A stretch of 64,000 nt of DNA, taken from assembly GCF_011306175.1 (NCBI RefSeq), contig NZ_CP049914.1, positions 496,001-560,000 on the forward strand. The letters run 5' to 3'. Origin of the DNA: Vibrio sp. HDW18. GTDB taxonomy: Bacteria; Pseudomonadota; Gammaproteobacteria; Enterobacterales; Vibrionaceae. Shown here in pieces: positions 1-8,896 of the stretch (the first letter of the stretch is position 1; every line of letters begins with the position of its first letter). The notes under the pieces are model-generated. The model did no database searches. It saw nothing but the letters and a program-made list of their open reading frames with translations, and had not been told where the DNA came from. A program made the translations under genes and the position numbers.

Positions 1-358
1 TATCCGCCGGAACCCAACTTTGTACATAGCCTTTATCCAGCAGTTGTACTTGGGTGGCGGGCGCGTCTTCAATCAAGGCAACATCCGCTTTGACATTGTT
101 AGCTTGTGCTTCACGGCTGATGATTTCAATGATTTGTGGTGATTTCGCTTTGATACCGAGCGCTTTGACACCGTATTTGGCGGTAAAATCTTTCGCCTGC
201 TGGACAATTTTGCCAGTCGGAGCATAGACGGTAATCGTCTCTTCTTGCTGCGCAGCGGCAATCATCGCTGGTAAATCCAACGCTTCCGTTGCATGGGCAT
301 TGAAAGAAAGGCTTGCCGTTACCACAGTGAGCGCAAGCAAATTGTATTTCATTTCCAT
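1..358 (-). CDS. ABC transporter periplasmic substrate-binding protein (N-terminal part, cut by window edge)
   Basis: Periplasmic binding protein of the importer encoded just upstream on the same strand. Only the first ~119 residues are in the window. A hydrophobic signal peptide ends at about residue 23 (SFNAHA), followed by an ITVYAPTG stretch typical of FbpA/AfuA-like iron or sugar-phosphate binding proteins. The start at 358 is chosen because AAGGAA lies 5 bases upstream; a second in-frame ATG is at 352. The gene is third in a permease-ATPase-binding protein operon. Such proteins are often annotated as Fe3+-binding, but the Pho box and the neighbouring phosphatase favour an organophosphate ligand (inference). 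Confidence 0.8.
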   Translation of the reverse strand, partial: MEMKYNLLALTVVTASLSFNAHATEALDLPAMIAAAQQEETITVYAPTGKIVQQAKDFTAKYGVKALGIKAKSPQIIEIISREAQANNVKADVALIEDAPATQVQLLDKGYVQSWVPAD

Positions 359-397
359 ATCATTTCCTTTATGGGTATGGTCTAGAGTTGGGTTTAG

Positions 398-1561
398 TTA
401 TGCTAAAGCGGCATAGCCAATCGTGGTGTTGCGTTTCATCGGTTGCGAGAGCGTGGGTGACAGTTCCACTCTTACTCCGCTTGGGTCAAAAAAATGCAAG
501 GCGTGATCGGGCAATTCGGCGTACACCTGCTGCCCAGCTTGGTAATTTGGTCGCACTTGGGTTGAATGACATAGACGATCGTGCCCGGCGACCAGCTCTA
601 CCACCCAACTGCCGCCGGTTGGGATGATCGATTCAACACTCATTGCAATGCTGCCGAGCGTTTTTTCGCGATGCACGATAACGGCTTCCGGTCGAATGCC
701 ACAGTGCTGCGCTTGGTTAAGATCACGATAGCGCTGATGGAGTTGACGTCTCACTTCGCTGTGATTGAGCACGGTTTGCTCGGTAAGCGATGTACTACAC
801 TGGCTAACCTCCAGCATGTTTAGCTTCGGTGTGCCAATAAACTCGGCCACGAAACGGTTAGCGGGTGAAGAGTAGATCTCATCCGGTAAGCCGACTTGCT
901 GTAATTCACCTTCACTCATCACGGCGATGGTGGTGGCTAATGTCATCGCTTCCCATTGATCATGGCTAACAAAGACAATCGTGGTACCAAACGTTTGGTG
1001 GATGCGGCGCAGTTCCGCGCGCATTTCTAAGCGCAGCGCAGCATCCAAGTTAGATAACGGCTCATCCAGTAACAGCACTCCCGGATTAACCGCCAGCATG
1101 CGTGCTAACGCTACTCGCTGTTGTTGTCCGCCAGAAAGCTGAGAGGGATAGCGATGGGCATACTGATCAATGCGCAGTTTTTCCATTACATCTAAGCAGC
1201 GGGCTCGCCGTTCTTGCTTGGGTAATTTTTTCAGCTTCAGACCAAATTCAACATTTTGTTCCACCGTCATATGTGGCCACAATGCGTAGCTTTGAAACAC
1301 AAGCCCAAGCCCCCGTTTTTCTGGCGGGATAAAACAGCCGCTTGCGACCGAATCCATGATGCGATCATCAATCGCAATATGGCCGCCGGTGGTGTGTTCG
1401 ATGCCGGCGATCATGCGTAAAATGGTGGTTTTACCGCAGCCGGATGGACCGAGTAAGCACATAAAATCGCCATGATTAACCGTCAGATCGAGCGCTTTTA
1501 CCGCTGCCGTGTTGGCACCCGGATAGATTTTGTTCAGTTTAGATAAAGTAATGGTCGGCAT
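398..1561 (-). CDS. ABC transporter ATP-binding protein (FbpC/AfuC/PotA-like)
   Basis: Cytoplasmic ATPase of 387 residues that powers the importer. Walker A (GPSGCGKTT, about residue 38), Q-loop (VFQSYALWPHMTV), signature (LSGGQQQR), Walker B (VLLLDEPLSNLDA) and the switch histidine (FVSHDQ) are all present, so it should be active. A C-terminal extension of about 130 residues fits a TOBE-type regulatory domain. Its start lies immediately after the permease stop (one base between), so translation is probably coupled. The family includes Fe3+, 2-aminoethylphosphonate and hexose-phosphate importers, and motifs alone do not distinguish among these. Confidence 0.88.
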   Translation of the reverse strand: MPTITLSKLNKIYPGANTAAVKALDLTVNHGDFMCLLGPSGCGKTTILRMIAGIEHTTGGHIAIDDRIMDSVASGCFIPPEKRGLGLVFQSYALWPHMTVEQNVEFGLKLKKLPKQERRARCLDVMEKLRIDQYAHRYPSQLSGGQQQRVALARMLAVNPGVLLLDEPLSNLDAALRLEMRAELRRIHQTFGTTIVFVSHDQWEAMTLATTIAVMSEGELQQVGLPDEIYSSPANRFVAEFIGTPKLNMLEVSQCSTSLTEQTVLNHSEVRRQLHQRYRDLNQAQHCGIRPEAVIVHREKTLGSIAMSVESIIPTGGSWVVELVAGHDRLCHSTQVRPNYQAGQQVYAELPDHALHFFDPSGVRVELSPTLSQPMKRNTTIGYAALA

Positions 1562-1562
1562 A

Positions 1563-3401
1563 TTAACTCTCCAATCCTTGAGCCAGGCCAGTGCCTGAAA
1601 TGCGTTGGATTAAAATGGTTCCTCCCCATGCCACCAGAGCAATGATCAGCACCACGGCATTAGCGGCTTGGTCGTAGTTGTAGTCAATCAATCTGAGTGA
1701 ATAGGTGGTGAGGACGTCGGTGGCTGGAATGGCGAGAATAATAAATAGACTCACCCCTTTAATTCCGGAAATAAAGGGCAATAAGATGCCAGTTGCTAAT
1801 GGTGCGGCTTGAATGGGGATAATAATGTGGGTTAAACGGCTCAGCCAGTTTGCCCCCGCAATGCGCGCCGCTTCTTCTGGCTCTTTACCTAACTGAGCCA
1901 TGGCGGCGATACCGGATCGACTCGCAAACGGCATCTGCTCGGCGATCAGCGCGATAATCAATAAGATCGGCATTCCATACAGGGCTGGGATCGGGCCACG
2001 GCTGACCGCGAACAGCGATAAAAACGCGGCGGCAAAAGCAATCCCAGGCACCAAATAAGGCATAAAGGTGACTTGTTTTAGGCATTGCCCCATCCATGGC
2101 AAGCCACACCGCAGTACCGCATAACCGACCAATAAACCCAGTACGCCAGAGACCAGTGACGCGCTGCCCACAATCATCACCGTGTTCCAAGCTGCATCCC
2201 AAAATTCCTGTGTTAACAAGATCCCTTGATGCATGGCTAAGGTGTCAAGGTTTTCGCCAATCCAGTAATCGAAGGTGAAATTTTCGAGCGTAAAGCGCCC
2301 CGGCAAAATCATAATGGTTGACATAAATAGAGTTAGCAGGGGAATAGCGACGCCAATCATCACAAACAGAGTGGCGAGACTGCTTGCCGGTAGGCGCATT
2401 AAACCGAGTCGGTTGAGACGATCCATTTGTCCTTTGCCGCCGACGGTGACAAATCGGCGCGCTTCTTTCATCATTCGAATGTCGATCAGTAAGGTGACGA
2501 TGCCAATCAGCATAATCACTAAGGCGACCATGGCGGCCACGCCGCTTTGGCGAGAGTCAAGTGCGCGGTAAAGGGTGGTCGATAAGGTATTGAAATTGAT
2601 CGGTAGCCCAAGAATATAAGGCACGGCAAATTCACCAATGCAATCAGCAAAGATCAGTAGCGCGGAAGAGAGCAAGGCTGGGCGCACGAGCGGCAGTACA
2701 ATCTTTAACGAGATGGTTTTGCGATCCGCACCTAGGATGCGAGCGCAATCCTCTAATTGTGAATCTAAGCGGCGTAGCGCATTGCCGACAATCAGGATCA
2801 CCAGCGGTATATAGTGGATCACTAAGATCACGATCATCGGGAACAGGCCATAAGCCAACCAGTCTGGGGTGGCGATGCCCATCGCTTCTAGCCAACCGGG
2901 CTGGCCGCCGACGGTGTGATTTTTAAAAATCGTGGTCCAGGCAAGGGCAAATGTCCATGATGGCAGCATAAATGGAACAATTAATGCTGTAGCAAACCAT
3001 TTTCGACCGAACATATCGGTGCGATTAATTAACCACGCTAGTGTGATGCCAAATAATAGTGCAAAAAATACCGTGACGCTGGCCATGGTTAAAGTATGTT
3101 GCAATGGCTGCCATAATAATAAGGCTGACATCGGTGATGTCATCAGCCGTGAGAAATAATAATCGGTTATTTCCCCTTCCATTTGCTGCGTACGCATTTC
3201 ATCACCAGGATGAACAATGAAAGCATCAATCGCGATTGATAATACCGGGGCAACAATTAAGTAGGCAAAAAATAGCAACAGCAGTAATGCTAATATATTC
3301 GCTGGTTCATGGCGCATGATTGCCATGCGATGTTTAATTCGCTTAAAAATACTGACTGGCACCGAAGTAGGATGGGTGGTTTCTAACACAATGCTTTCCA
3401 T
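1563..3401 (-). CDS. ABC transporter permease, fused two-domain type
   Basis: Inner-membrane permease of 612 residues with two tandem BPD_transp_1-type halves, each with about six membrane helices, giving about 12 in total. The EAA-loop regions read LEDCARILGADRKTISLKIVLP (shown only in part: CARILGADRKTI) and EAARIAGANWLSRL. The single-chain duplicated permease is characteristic of FbpB/AfuB/PhnU-V-like systems. It is the first gene of the minus-strand operon, 21-54 bp downstream of a Pho-box promoter. The long N-terminal cytoplasmic tail before the first helix (about 30 residues) is ordinary for the family. Confidence 0.87.
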   Translation of the reverse strand: MESIVLETTHPTSVPVSIFKRIKHRMAIMRHEPANILALLLLLFFAYLIVAPVLSIAIDAFIVHPGDEMRTQQMEGEITDYYFSRLMTSPMSALLLWQPLQHTLTMASVTVFFALLFGITLAWLINRTDMFGRKWFATALIVPFMLPSWTFALAWTTIFKNHTVGGQPGWLEAMGIATPDWLAYGLFPMIVILVIHYIPLVILIVGNALRRLDSQLEDCARILGADRKTISLKIVLPLVRPALLSSALLIFADCIGEFAVPYILGLPINFNTLSTTLYRALDSRQSGVAAMVALVIMLIGIVTLLIDIRMMKEARRFVTVGGKGQMDRLNRLGLMRLPASSLATLFVMIGVAIPLLTLFMSTIMILPGRFTLENFTFDYWIGENLDTLAMHQGILLTQEFWDAAWNTVMIVGSASLVSGVLGLLVGYAVLRCGLPWMGQCLKQVTFMPYLVPGIAFAAAFLSLFAVSRGPIPALYGMPILLIIALIAEQMPFASRSGIAAMAQLGKEPEEAARIAGANWLSRLTHIIIPIQAAPLATGILLPFISGIKGVSLFIILAIPATDVLTTYSLRLIDYNYDQAANAVVLIIALVAWGGTILIQRISGTGLAQGLES

Positions 3402-3421
3402 TTCGTCTATTTGATGGCGTT

Positions 3422-3455
3422 AGCCTAGTTAAATAAAATGACAGTTATATGAACC
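3422..3455 (-). promoter_or_regulatory. Putative Pho box and promoter of the ABC importer operon
   Basis: On the minus strand GGTTCAT (3455-3449) and CTGTCAT (3444-3438) are repeated at 11-bp spacing, matching the PhoB half-site CTGTCAT. A -10-like TAGGCT (3427-3422) follows 10 bases later, the expected Pho-promoter geometry. It faces the permease gene. This predicts induction by phosphate starvation. Seen in sequence; binding is inferred. Confidence 0.6.
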
Positions 3456-3575
3456 TTTTGCACATGGGTGCAAAAAAGTCGTCATTGAAATAGATATGTC
3501 ATAAAGCAAAGTTAAGGTTCGTGCTGTCTCTTCTTGAATGAAGGGCATCCATTTATTCGATACTAAGGAATAGTA

Positions 3576-5126
3576 ATGACACGACATACTCTTATTGCAT
3601 CATCGATCATTGCCGCGTTGAGCTGTGGTATGAGCGCGGTGGTAACTGCAGCAAACGCTTCAGGATCTTATCAGTACAGCAGTAAGGCGATTTACGCCGC
3701 ACAACAAGATGCGGCGACTTATGAAGCGGCGCCAGCGGGTTATCAAGTGGTTTACTCACAATTGGTTGAACGCCATGGTGCCCGTGCACTTTCTAGCCCT
3801 AAATACGATATTTTGAGCAAGCAAGTTTGGGAGTTAGCCAAGCAACGTGGTCAACTGACCGAGCTGGGTAAAAAGCTTGGGCCTGCGATTGATCAAGTGA
3901 TCGCTGCTAACCAAAAATTGGGTTATGGCCTGTTAACCAAGATCGGTGAAGAGGAGCCAGCGGGTATTGCGACTCGTATGGCACAGCGTCTGAATTCGAT
4001 TCTGACTCAGGATGCCAATCAGCCAGTTTGCATTCAGGTGCAAACCTCTGGTAAAGAGCGCGCTAACCAAACCGCACACTATTTCATGCAAACCCTAGCG
4101 CAAGATGTCGCTTATGTGAATGACAACGCAGCGCAATGCTATCAGGCGCAAACTGAGCCTGAGTCAATCGATAAGCAGTTGGTTAATCCGTATGAGCTGT
4201 ATTTCCACAAGAAAGATCCAGCGAAGAGTGCCGACTATAAGCAATACGCAGCTAACTTCGCGGCATACAAAAAATTCCAAGATTCCGACCAATTGGATGA
4301 CACGCTCGATGCACTGGAGGAATTACCGCAAACCAAACAACTGTCTCGCCAGATGTTAGAGCGGATTTATACCAAACCGTTTGTCGATTTTTTAGAAAAT
4401 GAAGTTTCACGTGATAAAAAATGCGATCTCAGCCAAGAGAATTGCATTAAAACCAATACTCGCCAGCCTGGTGAAAAGGAAGATGATTGGAAGTATGTGC
4501 AAAGTGAAGTGGATGCGGCTTCAATGCTATACAACTTATTCATCATTGGCCCTGGTATGTTGCGTGAAGCGCAAGCGCAAGGTGCAGCATGGAATTTAGA
4601 GCAGTTTATTACTCCTGAAGAGTCTGCCTGGTTCTCTTATCAATCGGATGCTGAAGATTTTTATGAGAAAGGGCCGAGCTTTGCGAATGGTCATGGCGTA
4701 ACCTATAACATTGCTAAACCACTGTTAAAAGACATGTTTAATCAAGTTGAAGCGGTAGCTAATGGCCAGCAAGCCTATCCACATGTTGCCAAGCTGCGTT
4801 TTGCCCATGCTGAGCAGATCATGCCGTTGGCGGCTTTATTAAAAGTTGAGGGTAGCACGCAACAGGCCAATCCTAACATTCTGTATAGTCAGCAAAATAA
4901 TGAATGGCGCGGTGGTTGGGTTACGCCTTATTCTGCCAATATTCAATGGGACGTGTATAAAAATAGCGCTAATGGTAGCGAAACATTAGTGAAAATGTTT
5001 TACAACGAAAAAGAGATCGCGTTTAAAGCTGGCTGTGCGGTTTATCCTGGTACGCAATATTTTTACAGCTTAACTGAGCTTAAACGTTGTTATAGTGAAG
5101 AGTTAATCATTAATAAAAAATCATAA
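3576..5126 (+). CDS. Secreted histidine acid phosphatase, MINPP/phytase-like
   Basis: Predicted exported phosphomonoesterase of 516 residues. A signal peptide spans about residues 1-28. The catalytic N-terminal motif RHGAR is at 66-70, which supplies the phosphohistidine. The C-terminal proton-donor motif reads HAE (411-413), as in multiple inositol polyphosphate phosphatases, instead of the HD of classical acid phosphatases. It therefore probably removes phosphate from inositol phosphates or other organic phosphates in the periplasm or outside the cell. ATG 3576 has AAGGA 8 bases upstream. It diverges from a Pho-box-controlled importer and is followed by a porin-like gene. The exact substrate is unknown. 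Confidence 0.75.
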   Translation: MTRHTLIASSIIAALSCGMSAVVTAANASGSYQYSSKAIYAAQQDAATYEAAPAGYQVVYSQLVERHGARALSSPKYDILSKQVWELAKQRGQLTELGKKLGPAIDQVIAANQKLGYGLLTKIGEEEPAGIATRMAQRLNSILTQDANQPVCIQVQTSGKERANQTAHYFMQTLAQDVAYVNDNAAQCYQAQTEPESIDKQLVNPYELYFHKKDPAKSADYKQYAANFAAYKKFQDSDQLDDTLDALEELPQTKQLSRQMLERIYTKPFVDFLENEVSRDKKCDLSQENCIKTNTRQPGEKEDDWKYVQSEVDAASMLYNLFIIGPGMLREAQAQGAAWNLEQFITPEESAWFSYQSDAEDFYEKGPSFANGHGVTYNIAKPLLKDMFNQVEAVANGQQAYPHVAKLRFAHAEQIMPLAALLKVEGSTQQANPNILYSQQNNEWRGGWVTPYSANIQWDVYKNSANGSETLVKMFYNEKEIAFKAGCAVYPGTQYFYSLTELKRCYSEELIINKKS

Positions 5127-5138
5127 TACGATGAGTTT

Positions 5139-5161
5139 GTGCACAGTAAAAAATGTGCACA
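5139..5161. repeat. Inverted repeat TGTGCAC-N9-GTGCACA between phosphatase and porin genes
   Basis: Perfect 7-base arms separated by nine A-rich bases lie 13 bases after the phosphatase stop. Each arm contains the palindrome GTGCAC. There is no T-tract, so it could be an operator or an mRNA 3' stabilising hairpin rather than a terminator. Confidence 0.4.
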
Positions 5162-5264
5162 GGGAATGGTTTAATTAAAAATAGTCAGGATAGCTTTCAA
5201 TGACACTTTATTTAGGTGGGATGCTGCTTATCTTGAATTTAAATACATCAATATGGAAATTAAA

Positions 5265-6191
5265 ATGAAATTTGTAAAATCTGCACTCATATTAGCCATG
5301 ATGACGGCAAGCGCAAATGCAGCCACTTTAGTTGAAAAAAATGGGATCACTTTTGATATGAAAGGTGATTTTCAAGTTCAACTCCAAAAAGATAATAATA
5401 AATATCAAGATGCGCAGTTCAATTTTGATTCGTTAGAGCTTAGTAATATTGTTTCTTATGCCGTGAATCAAGATTTAACTATGTTTGGTGAGCTAACGTT
5501 TGATTTTTCAGATGCGGCGAATAAATCTGAAGATAGTGTGGAATTAAAAAATGCTTTAGTTGGTTTTGAATATCGCAATATGTTGCTGACGCTGGGTAAG
5601 CAAGATTATGCATCGGATGAATTCGGTATTGCCGAAGATTATGAAATGGATTCTGACGATGTCGCTTTTCCTGAAGATGAAGGCAAAAATGTGATTTTGT
5701 TGAAAATGGATTTTAAACCGTTTGAACTGATCCTATCGACCGACTTACCCGTTAAAAACAAAGACAACGAAACCACGCGATCCTTTGATGCCTTTGCAGC
5801 GGTCGAGGTTGGGGATTTTGAGCTAGCCGCTGCTTATCAAAATTTTGTCGATGAAGGGGATAAATTCCAAAGTTATGGGCTGAGTATGGCTTACGATGCT
5901 GGATTTGCGCTATTTGCTGCCGATTATTCACAAACCAAAGACGATGCAGAAGACAGCACCTTTAAAGTGTATAACTTAGCCACCGTATTTAGCGTAAGCG
6001 ATTCAATTGATATTGCACTCGGTTATGTGAGCAACAAACCCGAGTCCGAGTCAGAAATCAAGGAGTGGTATGCCAATGCCACTTACTATGTGCCTAATTT
6101 CAAACGTTTAAGCGTATTCTCTGAAATCTCTCATACCAATGGTGATGATGTCGAGCTGGCTTATCTGGCTGGGGTACAAATGAAGTTCTAA
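5265..6191 (+). CDS. Outer-membrane porin-like beta-barrel protein
   Basis: 308-residue protein with a clear signal peptide (about residues 1-19, ending ASANA). An acidic mature part has alternating amphipathic stretches and ends in an aromatic residue (QMKF), as expected of an outer-membrane beta-barrel that needs the BAM signal. The pattern DFQVQLQKD...NFDSLELSNIV resembles Gram-negative general porins, and the length is slightly below the usual 320-380. Start 5265 is preferred over 5253 because it begins the signal peptide and has GGAA about 7 bases upstream. Co-oriented with the phosphatase, it could admit the substrate or product (inference). Confidence 0.68.
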   Translation: MKFVKSALILAMMTASANAATLVEKNGITFDMKGDFQVQLQKDNNKYQDAQFNFDSLELSNIVSYAVNQDLTMFGELTFDFSDAANKSEDSVELKNALVGFEYRNMLLTLGKQDYASDEFGIAEDYEMDSDDVAFPEDEGKNVILLKMDFKPFELILSTDLPVKNKDNETTRSFDAFAAVEVGDFELAAAYQNFVDEGDKFQSYGLSMAYDAGFALFAADYSQTKDDAEDSTFKVYNLATVFSVSDSIDIALGYVSNKPESESEIKEWYANATYYVPNFKRLSVFSEISHTNGDDVELAYLAGVQMKF

Positions 6192-6214
6192 TGCTTGATC
6201 AGCACTAAATGGAT

Positions 6215-6250
6215 AGCACCGCGCTGGCGACGATTCGTGAGCGCGGTGCT
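6215..6250 (+). terminator. Stem-loop downstream of porin gene
   Basis: AGCACCGCGCT pairs with AGCGCGGTGCT, an 11-bp GC-rich stem, followed by TTGTATT. It lies 24 bases after the porin stop and probably ends the phosphatase-porin transcript. Confidence 0.6.
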
Positions 6251-6434
6251 TTGTATTATCGCCAGCCGATCCTGATCGCGAGCGACTCCGAGCGAACGCA
6301 CAGATCCGGATCATTGCCCACGTTTGATGAACAATTTTATCACTAACCGTGTGATTTTAGCTTTAAGTTAGTGCGTTGTAACATTATGCTTTCCTAGGAT
6401 TAACATTTATTGTTGTGAACTTAAGGAGCATTTC

Positions 6435-7226
6435 ATGCACCAGACTCGCTTGATACTGGCTTTATTGATAGCGGTTGGCTTAATTGCTTGCGCTGCATCG
6501 CCAACTGGAAGAAATCAATTATTGCTGTTTTCTGAACAGGATATGAGTCAGCTTGGCGTACAATCTTTTGCTGAGATGAAAAAGCAAACTCCTGTTAGCC
6601 AACAAGCGAAAATCAATGCTTATGTTCAGTGTGTGGCCAATGCGATTGTGGCGCAGGTACCCAAACAACCCAGTTTTGCACAGTGGGAAGTTGTAGTGTT
6701 TGAAAGTGATCAAGTCAATGCCTTTGCCCTGCCTGGTGGCAAAATTGGTGTGTATACTGGGCTGCTTAAGGTGGCGGTCAACCAAGATCAATTAGCAACG
6801 GTGATTGGCCATGAAGTGGCGCATGTATTATCCAATCACAGTAATGAGCGTTTATCACAATCGCAGCTCGCCAACGCTGGATTGCAACTGACCGATATTG
6901 CATTAGGCGCATCGGAATATAGCCAATACCGTAACGTAACGATGGCCGCGTTAGGGGTAGGGGTGCAATATGGGGTGATTTTGCCTTATGGCCGCAGCCA
7001 AGAATCAGAAGCGGATGTGTTAGGGCTTGCGCTAATGGCCAAAGCAGGATTTGACCCTAATCAGAGTATTGAATTGTGGAAAAACATGGCTAAAGCTTCA
7101 GGTGGCCAGCAGCCTCCGGAATTGTTATCGACCCATCCATCCCACAGCACTCGGATTGCTGATCTCTCACGGACAATTGCGATACTTCCGGTTTATCAAG
7201 CCCATCCCGCCCGCTGTGTGAGGTAA
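6435..7226 (+). CDS. M48-family zinc metalloprotease lipoprotein (LoiP/BepA-like catalytic domain)
   Basis: 263-residue predicted lipoprotein with lipobox LIAC and lipidated Cys19. The zinc motif HEVAH is at 126-130, and the third ligand is the Glu in SQESEAD about 65 residues later, the M48 arrangement. The catalytic pocket is therefore complete. It probably acts in the periplasm, attached to the outer membrane, in envelope quality control like LoiP/YggG. Unlike BepA it lacks a TPR tail. Start ATG 6435 has a strong AAGGAG 7 bases upstream. It stands alone and is convergent with the S4 gene. Confidence 0.85.
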   Translation: MHQTRLILALLIAVGLIACAASPTGRNQLLLFSEQDMSQLGVQSFAEMKKQTPVSQQAKINAYVQCVANAIVAQVPKQPSFAQWEVVVFESDQVNAFALPGGKIGVYTGLLKVAVNQDQLATVIGHEVAHVLSNHSNERLSQSQLANAGLQLTDIALGASEYSQYRNVTMAALGVGVQYGVILPYGRSQESEADVLGLALMAKAGFDPNQSIELWKNMAKASGGQQPPELLSTHPSHSTRIADLSRTIAILPVYQAHPARCVR

Positions 7227-7264
7227 TGATTACCTCACACTTGAGCCAGAGTGATCTCTGGCTC
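7216..7264. terminator. Two tandem stem-loops between convergent genes
   Basis: GTGTGAGGTA/TACCTCACAC (7216-7240, containing the protease stop codon) and GAGCCAGAG/CTCTGGCTC (7243-7264) form two adjacent perfect hairpins. Neither has a strong T-tract, so they may be mRNA-end structures or weak terminators. Confidence 0.45.
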
Positions 7265-7322
7265 ATGATGAAAGTCACCAATTCAGGATAAAAGGCATAG
7301 CGTCGCATAACCTGTCGAATGA

Positions 7323-7802
7323 TTAAAAAAAGCGAATTGCGCTACGCTCAGATGATGACGGCTTATCATCATGGTTTTTTCGCGGTTTTTTTGGCTTAGT
7401 ATTGGCTTTAGGGGGCGCCGTGTTGGATGTTATCTGCTTTGGTTTGCGGCTCGGCTTAGCCTTGGCTGGCAACGATGGCTGAGTTTGCTTGGCTTGCTTC
7501 GGTTCGACCGCAACCTTGCTGATAGGCGCTTCAGTAACCGGAGCGTCACAGATCACCACATAAAATTCTTGGTTAAATTCAATCAAATCACCATCAAACA
7601 CTTTACAACGTTTGCGAGTTTCGACTTCACCATTGACCCATACATAACCTTCGCTGATCACATGCTTGGCTTCACCGCCTCCACTGACGGCGCTTGCGAT
7701 TTTGAGCACTTTATACAGTTCAATCGGTTGATTAGAAACTTCGACACCAATCGCTTCAATTTCGATTTCTTGATCTTGTGGGGGGAATGCTGCGTCTGTC
7801 AT
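7323..7802 (-). CDS. S4-domain RNA-binding protein with basic C-terminal tail
   Basis: 159-residue protein. The N-terminal half (about residues 15-75) carries an S4-like fold with the hallmark VSGGGEAKHVISEGYVWVNG, as in YbcJ/RqcP-type RNA-binding proteins. The last ~70 residues are Lys/Pro/Ala-rich and disordered, with repeated KP/PK steps, suggesting nucleic-acid or ribosome contact. I use the ATG at 7802 because MTDAAFPP is the natural S4 protein start and GAGAG lies upstream; an upstream in-frame ATG at 7853 has no support. The cytoplasmic role is unknown. Confidence 0.75.
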   Translation of the reverse strand: MTDAAFPPQDQEIEIEAIGVEVSNQPIELYKVLKIASAVSGGGEAKHVISEGYVWVNGEVETRKRCKVFDGDLIEFNQEFYVVICDAPVTEAPISKVAVEPKQAKQTQPSLPAKAKPSRKPKQITSNTAPPKANTKPKKPRKNHDDKPSSSERSAIRFF

Positions 7803-8000
7803 GACTGGTCTCTCAAAAAATTTTTCGCAGTCTAGCATATTGTGGCGCGGCATAGCGCCCTTTGCATGAGCGCTAAATCACTTTTCCTTGGCAGTGGATT
7901 TTGGCGAGCGAGAGCGGAGAGGAAATAACCTCGCCATGTGCGAGGTTATGCGTTGTCTGATCGGCCAGGATGGTGTTGATTATGACTGGAGATCGAATGT

Positions 8001-8543
8001 TCAGATATGGTTAGCCGCGATGTAGGCATCCAACTCTTGATGGTTAACTACGGTCAGCAGTTTACCATCGAGATAAAATGCCACGTCATCTTGGTTTTTT
8101 TCGCCACGCAACACTTTGCGTGAACCGTCGATGTAAGTCACTTCCATCTGCAAGGTTTGTGGATCCAGTTGTTGCATGGTGGCTTTTTCGATTGGCAATA
8201 CTTGCGTTTGCAAAGGTGCTTCGGTCAAAGAGCGATCCAATTGATCATTCACTTTAAAGATAGCTTTAGCTGGCAGATCAACCACGGCAGGTGATTTGCC
8301 AGAAATTGGGTTTTTGCCGGTCCAAAATTCAATTGAGTTGAAAATAAACAGGTCAGCAGTACTCGCGATGCCATATACCGGAGAAAGCAGCAAGAATAGA
8401 CCTTCACGTGCATAACGGTTATCGACAACTTCCAAGTTGAACTTGTTGACCAATCCCGTGGTTGCCATTTGTCCCATGCAGCCAGTCAGGGAAGTTACAC
8501 CTAATCCCGCCACTAGTGCCATTTTTAATAGTTGCTGATTCAT
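8001..8543 (-). CDS. DUF3332 family lipoprotein
   Basis: 180-residue protein with a lipoprotein signal (LTGC, Cys at about 22). Conserved features of the Vibrio DUF3332 family include the NKFNLEVVDNRYAREG block and the SPVYGIASTADLFIFNSIEFW segment. No catalytic motif is visible. Function is unknown; it should be anchored in the inner or outer membrane facing the periplasm. It is a single gene, with 350 bp to the divergent MFS gene. A weak hairpin (ATAACCTCG/CGAGGTTAT, about 7926-7950) lies downstream. Confidence 0.75.
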   Translation of the reverse strand: MNQQLLKMALVAGLGVTSLTGCMGQMATTGLVNKFNLEVVDNRYAREGLFLLLSPVYGIASTADLFIFNSIEFWTGKNPISGKSPAVVDLPAKAIFKVNDQLDRSLTEAPLQTQVLPIEKATMQQLDPQTLQMEVTYIDGSRKVLRGEKNQDDVAFYLDGKLLTVVNHQELDAYIAANHI

Positions 8544-8896
8544 ATCATCTCTACGCGGTTGAAAAAAAACGAGCCATGATAGAGTTTTTTCTCAGTTTTG
8601 GAAGAAAATAAACGCAGAATTAACCATATTTTCACGCAGTGCTGTGGATGGGTTTTTACCCATTTAATCGAGTAATGGTTGGATACAATTGGCTAACATT
8701 GGGTTGTGATTAGCCGCGGGATTTTTGTCACGCATAAGAGTTTTTTATCGGTAAACAAAAAGTAATTCCAATCATCAAGCTATTGGCTATAATCCGCGTA
8801 CTTTGTCAAAAGCGTTGAATTTTGCAAAGTAATTTTGAACAAATGCCGATAACCGATGGGTTGTCTATTCTAATTTTTGACTGAGTATCACAAACA
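8544..8896. other. Divergent intergenic region
   Basis: 353 bases separate the divergent DUF3332 and MFS genes and must hold both promoters. It is AT-rich; TATAAT-like TATAATCC occurs at about 8789. I see no confident operator, small gene or terminator. Confidence 0.4.

Noticed and set aside
398..1332. Plus-strand short frames inside the ATPase gene
   Set aside because: They are antisense shadows of a gene with complete ABC motifs.
1..3401. Naming the ABC operon fbpABC/afuABC (iron)
   Set aside because: Family similarity cannot separate Fe3+ from phosphate-ester importers, and the Pho box plus phosphatase neighbours argue against iron.
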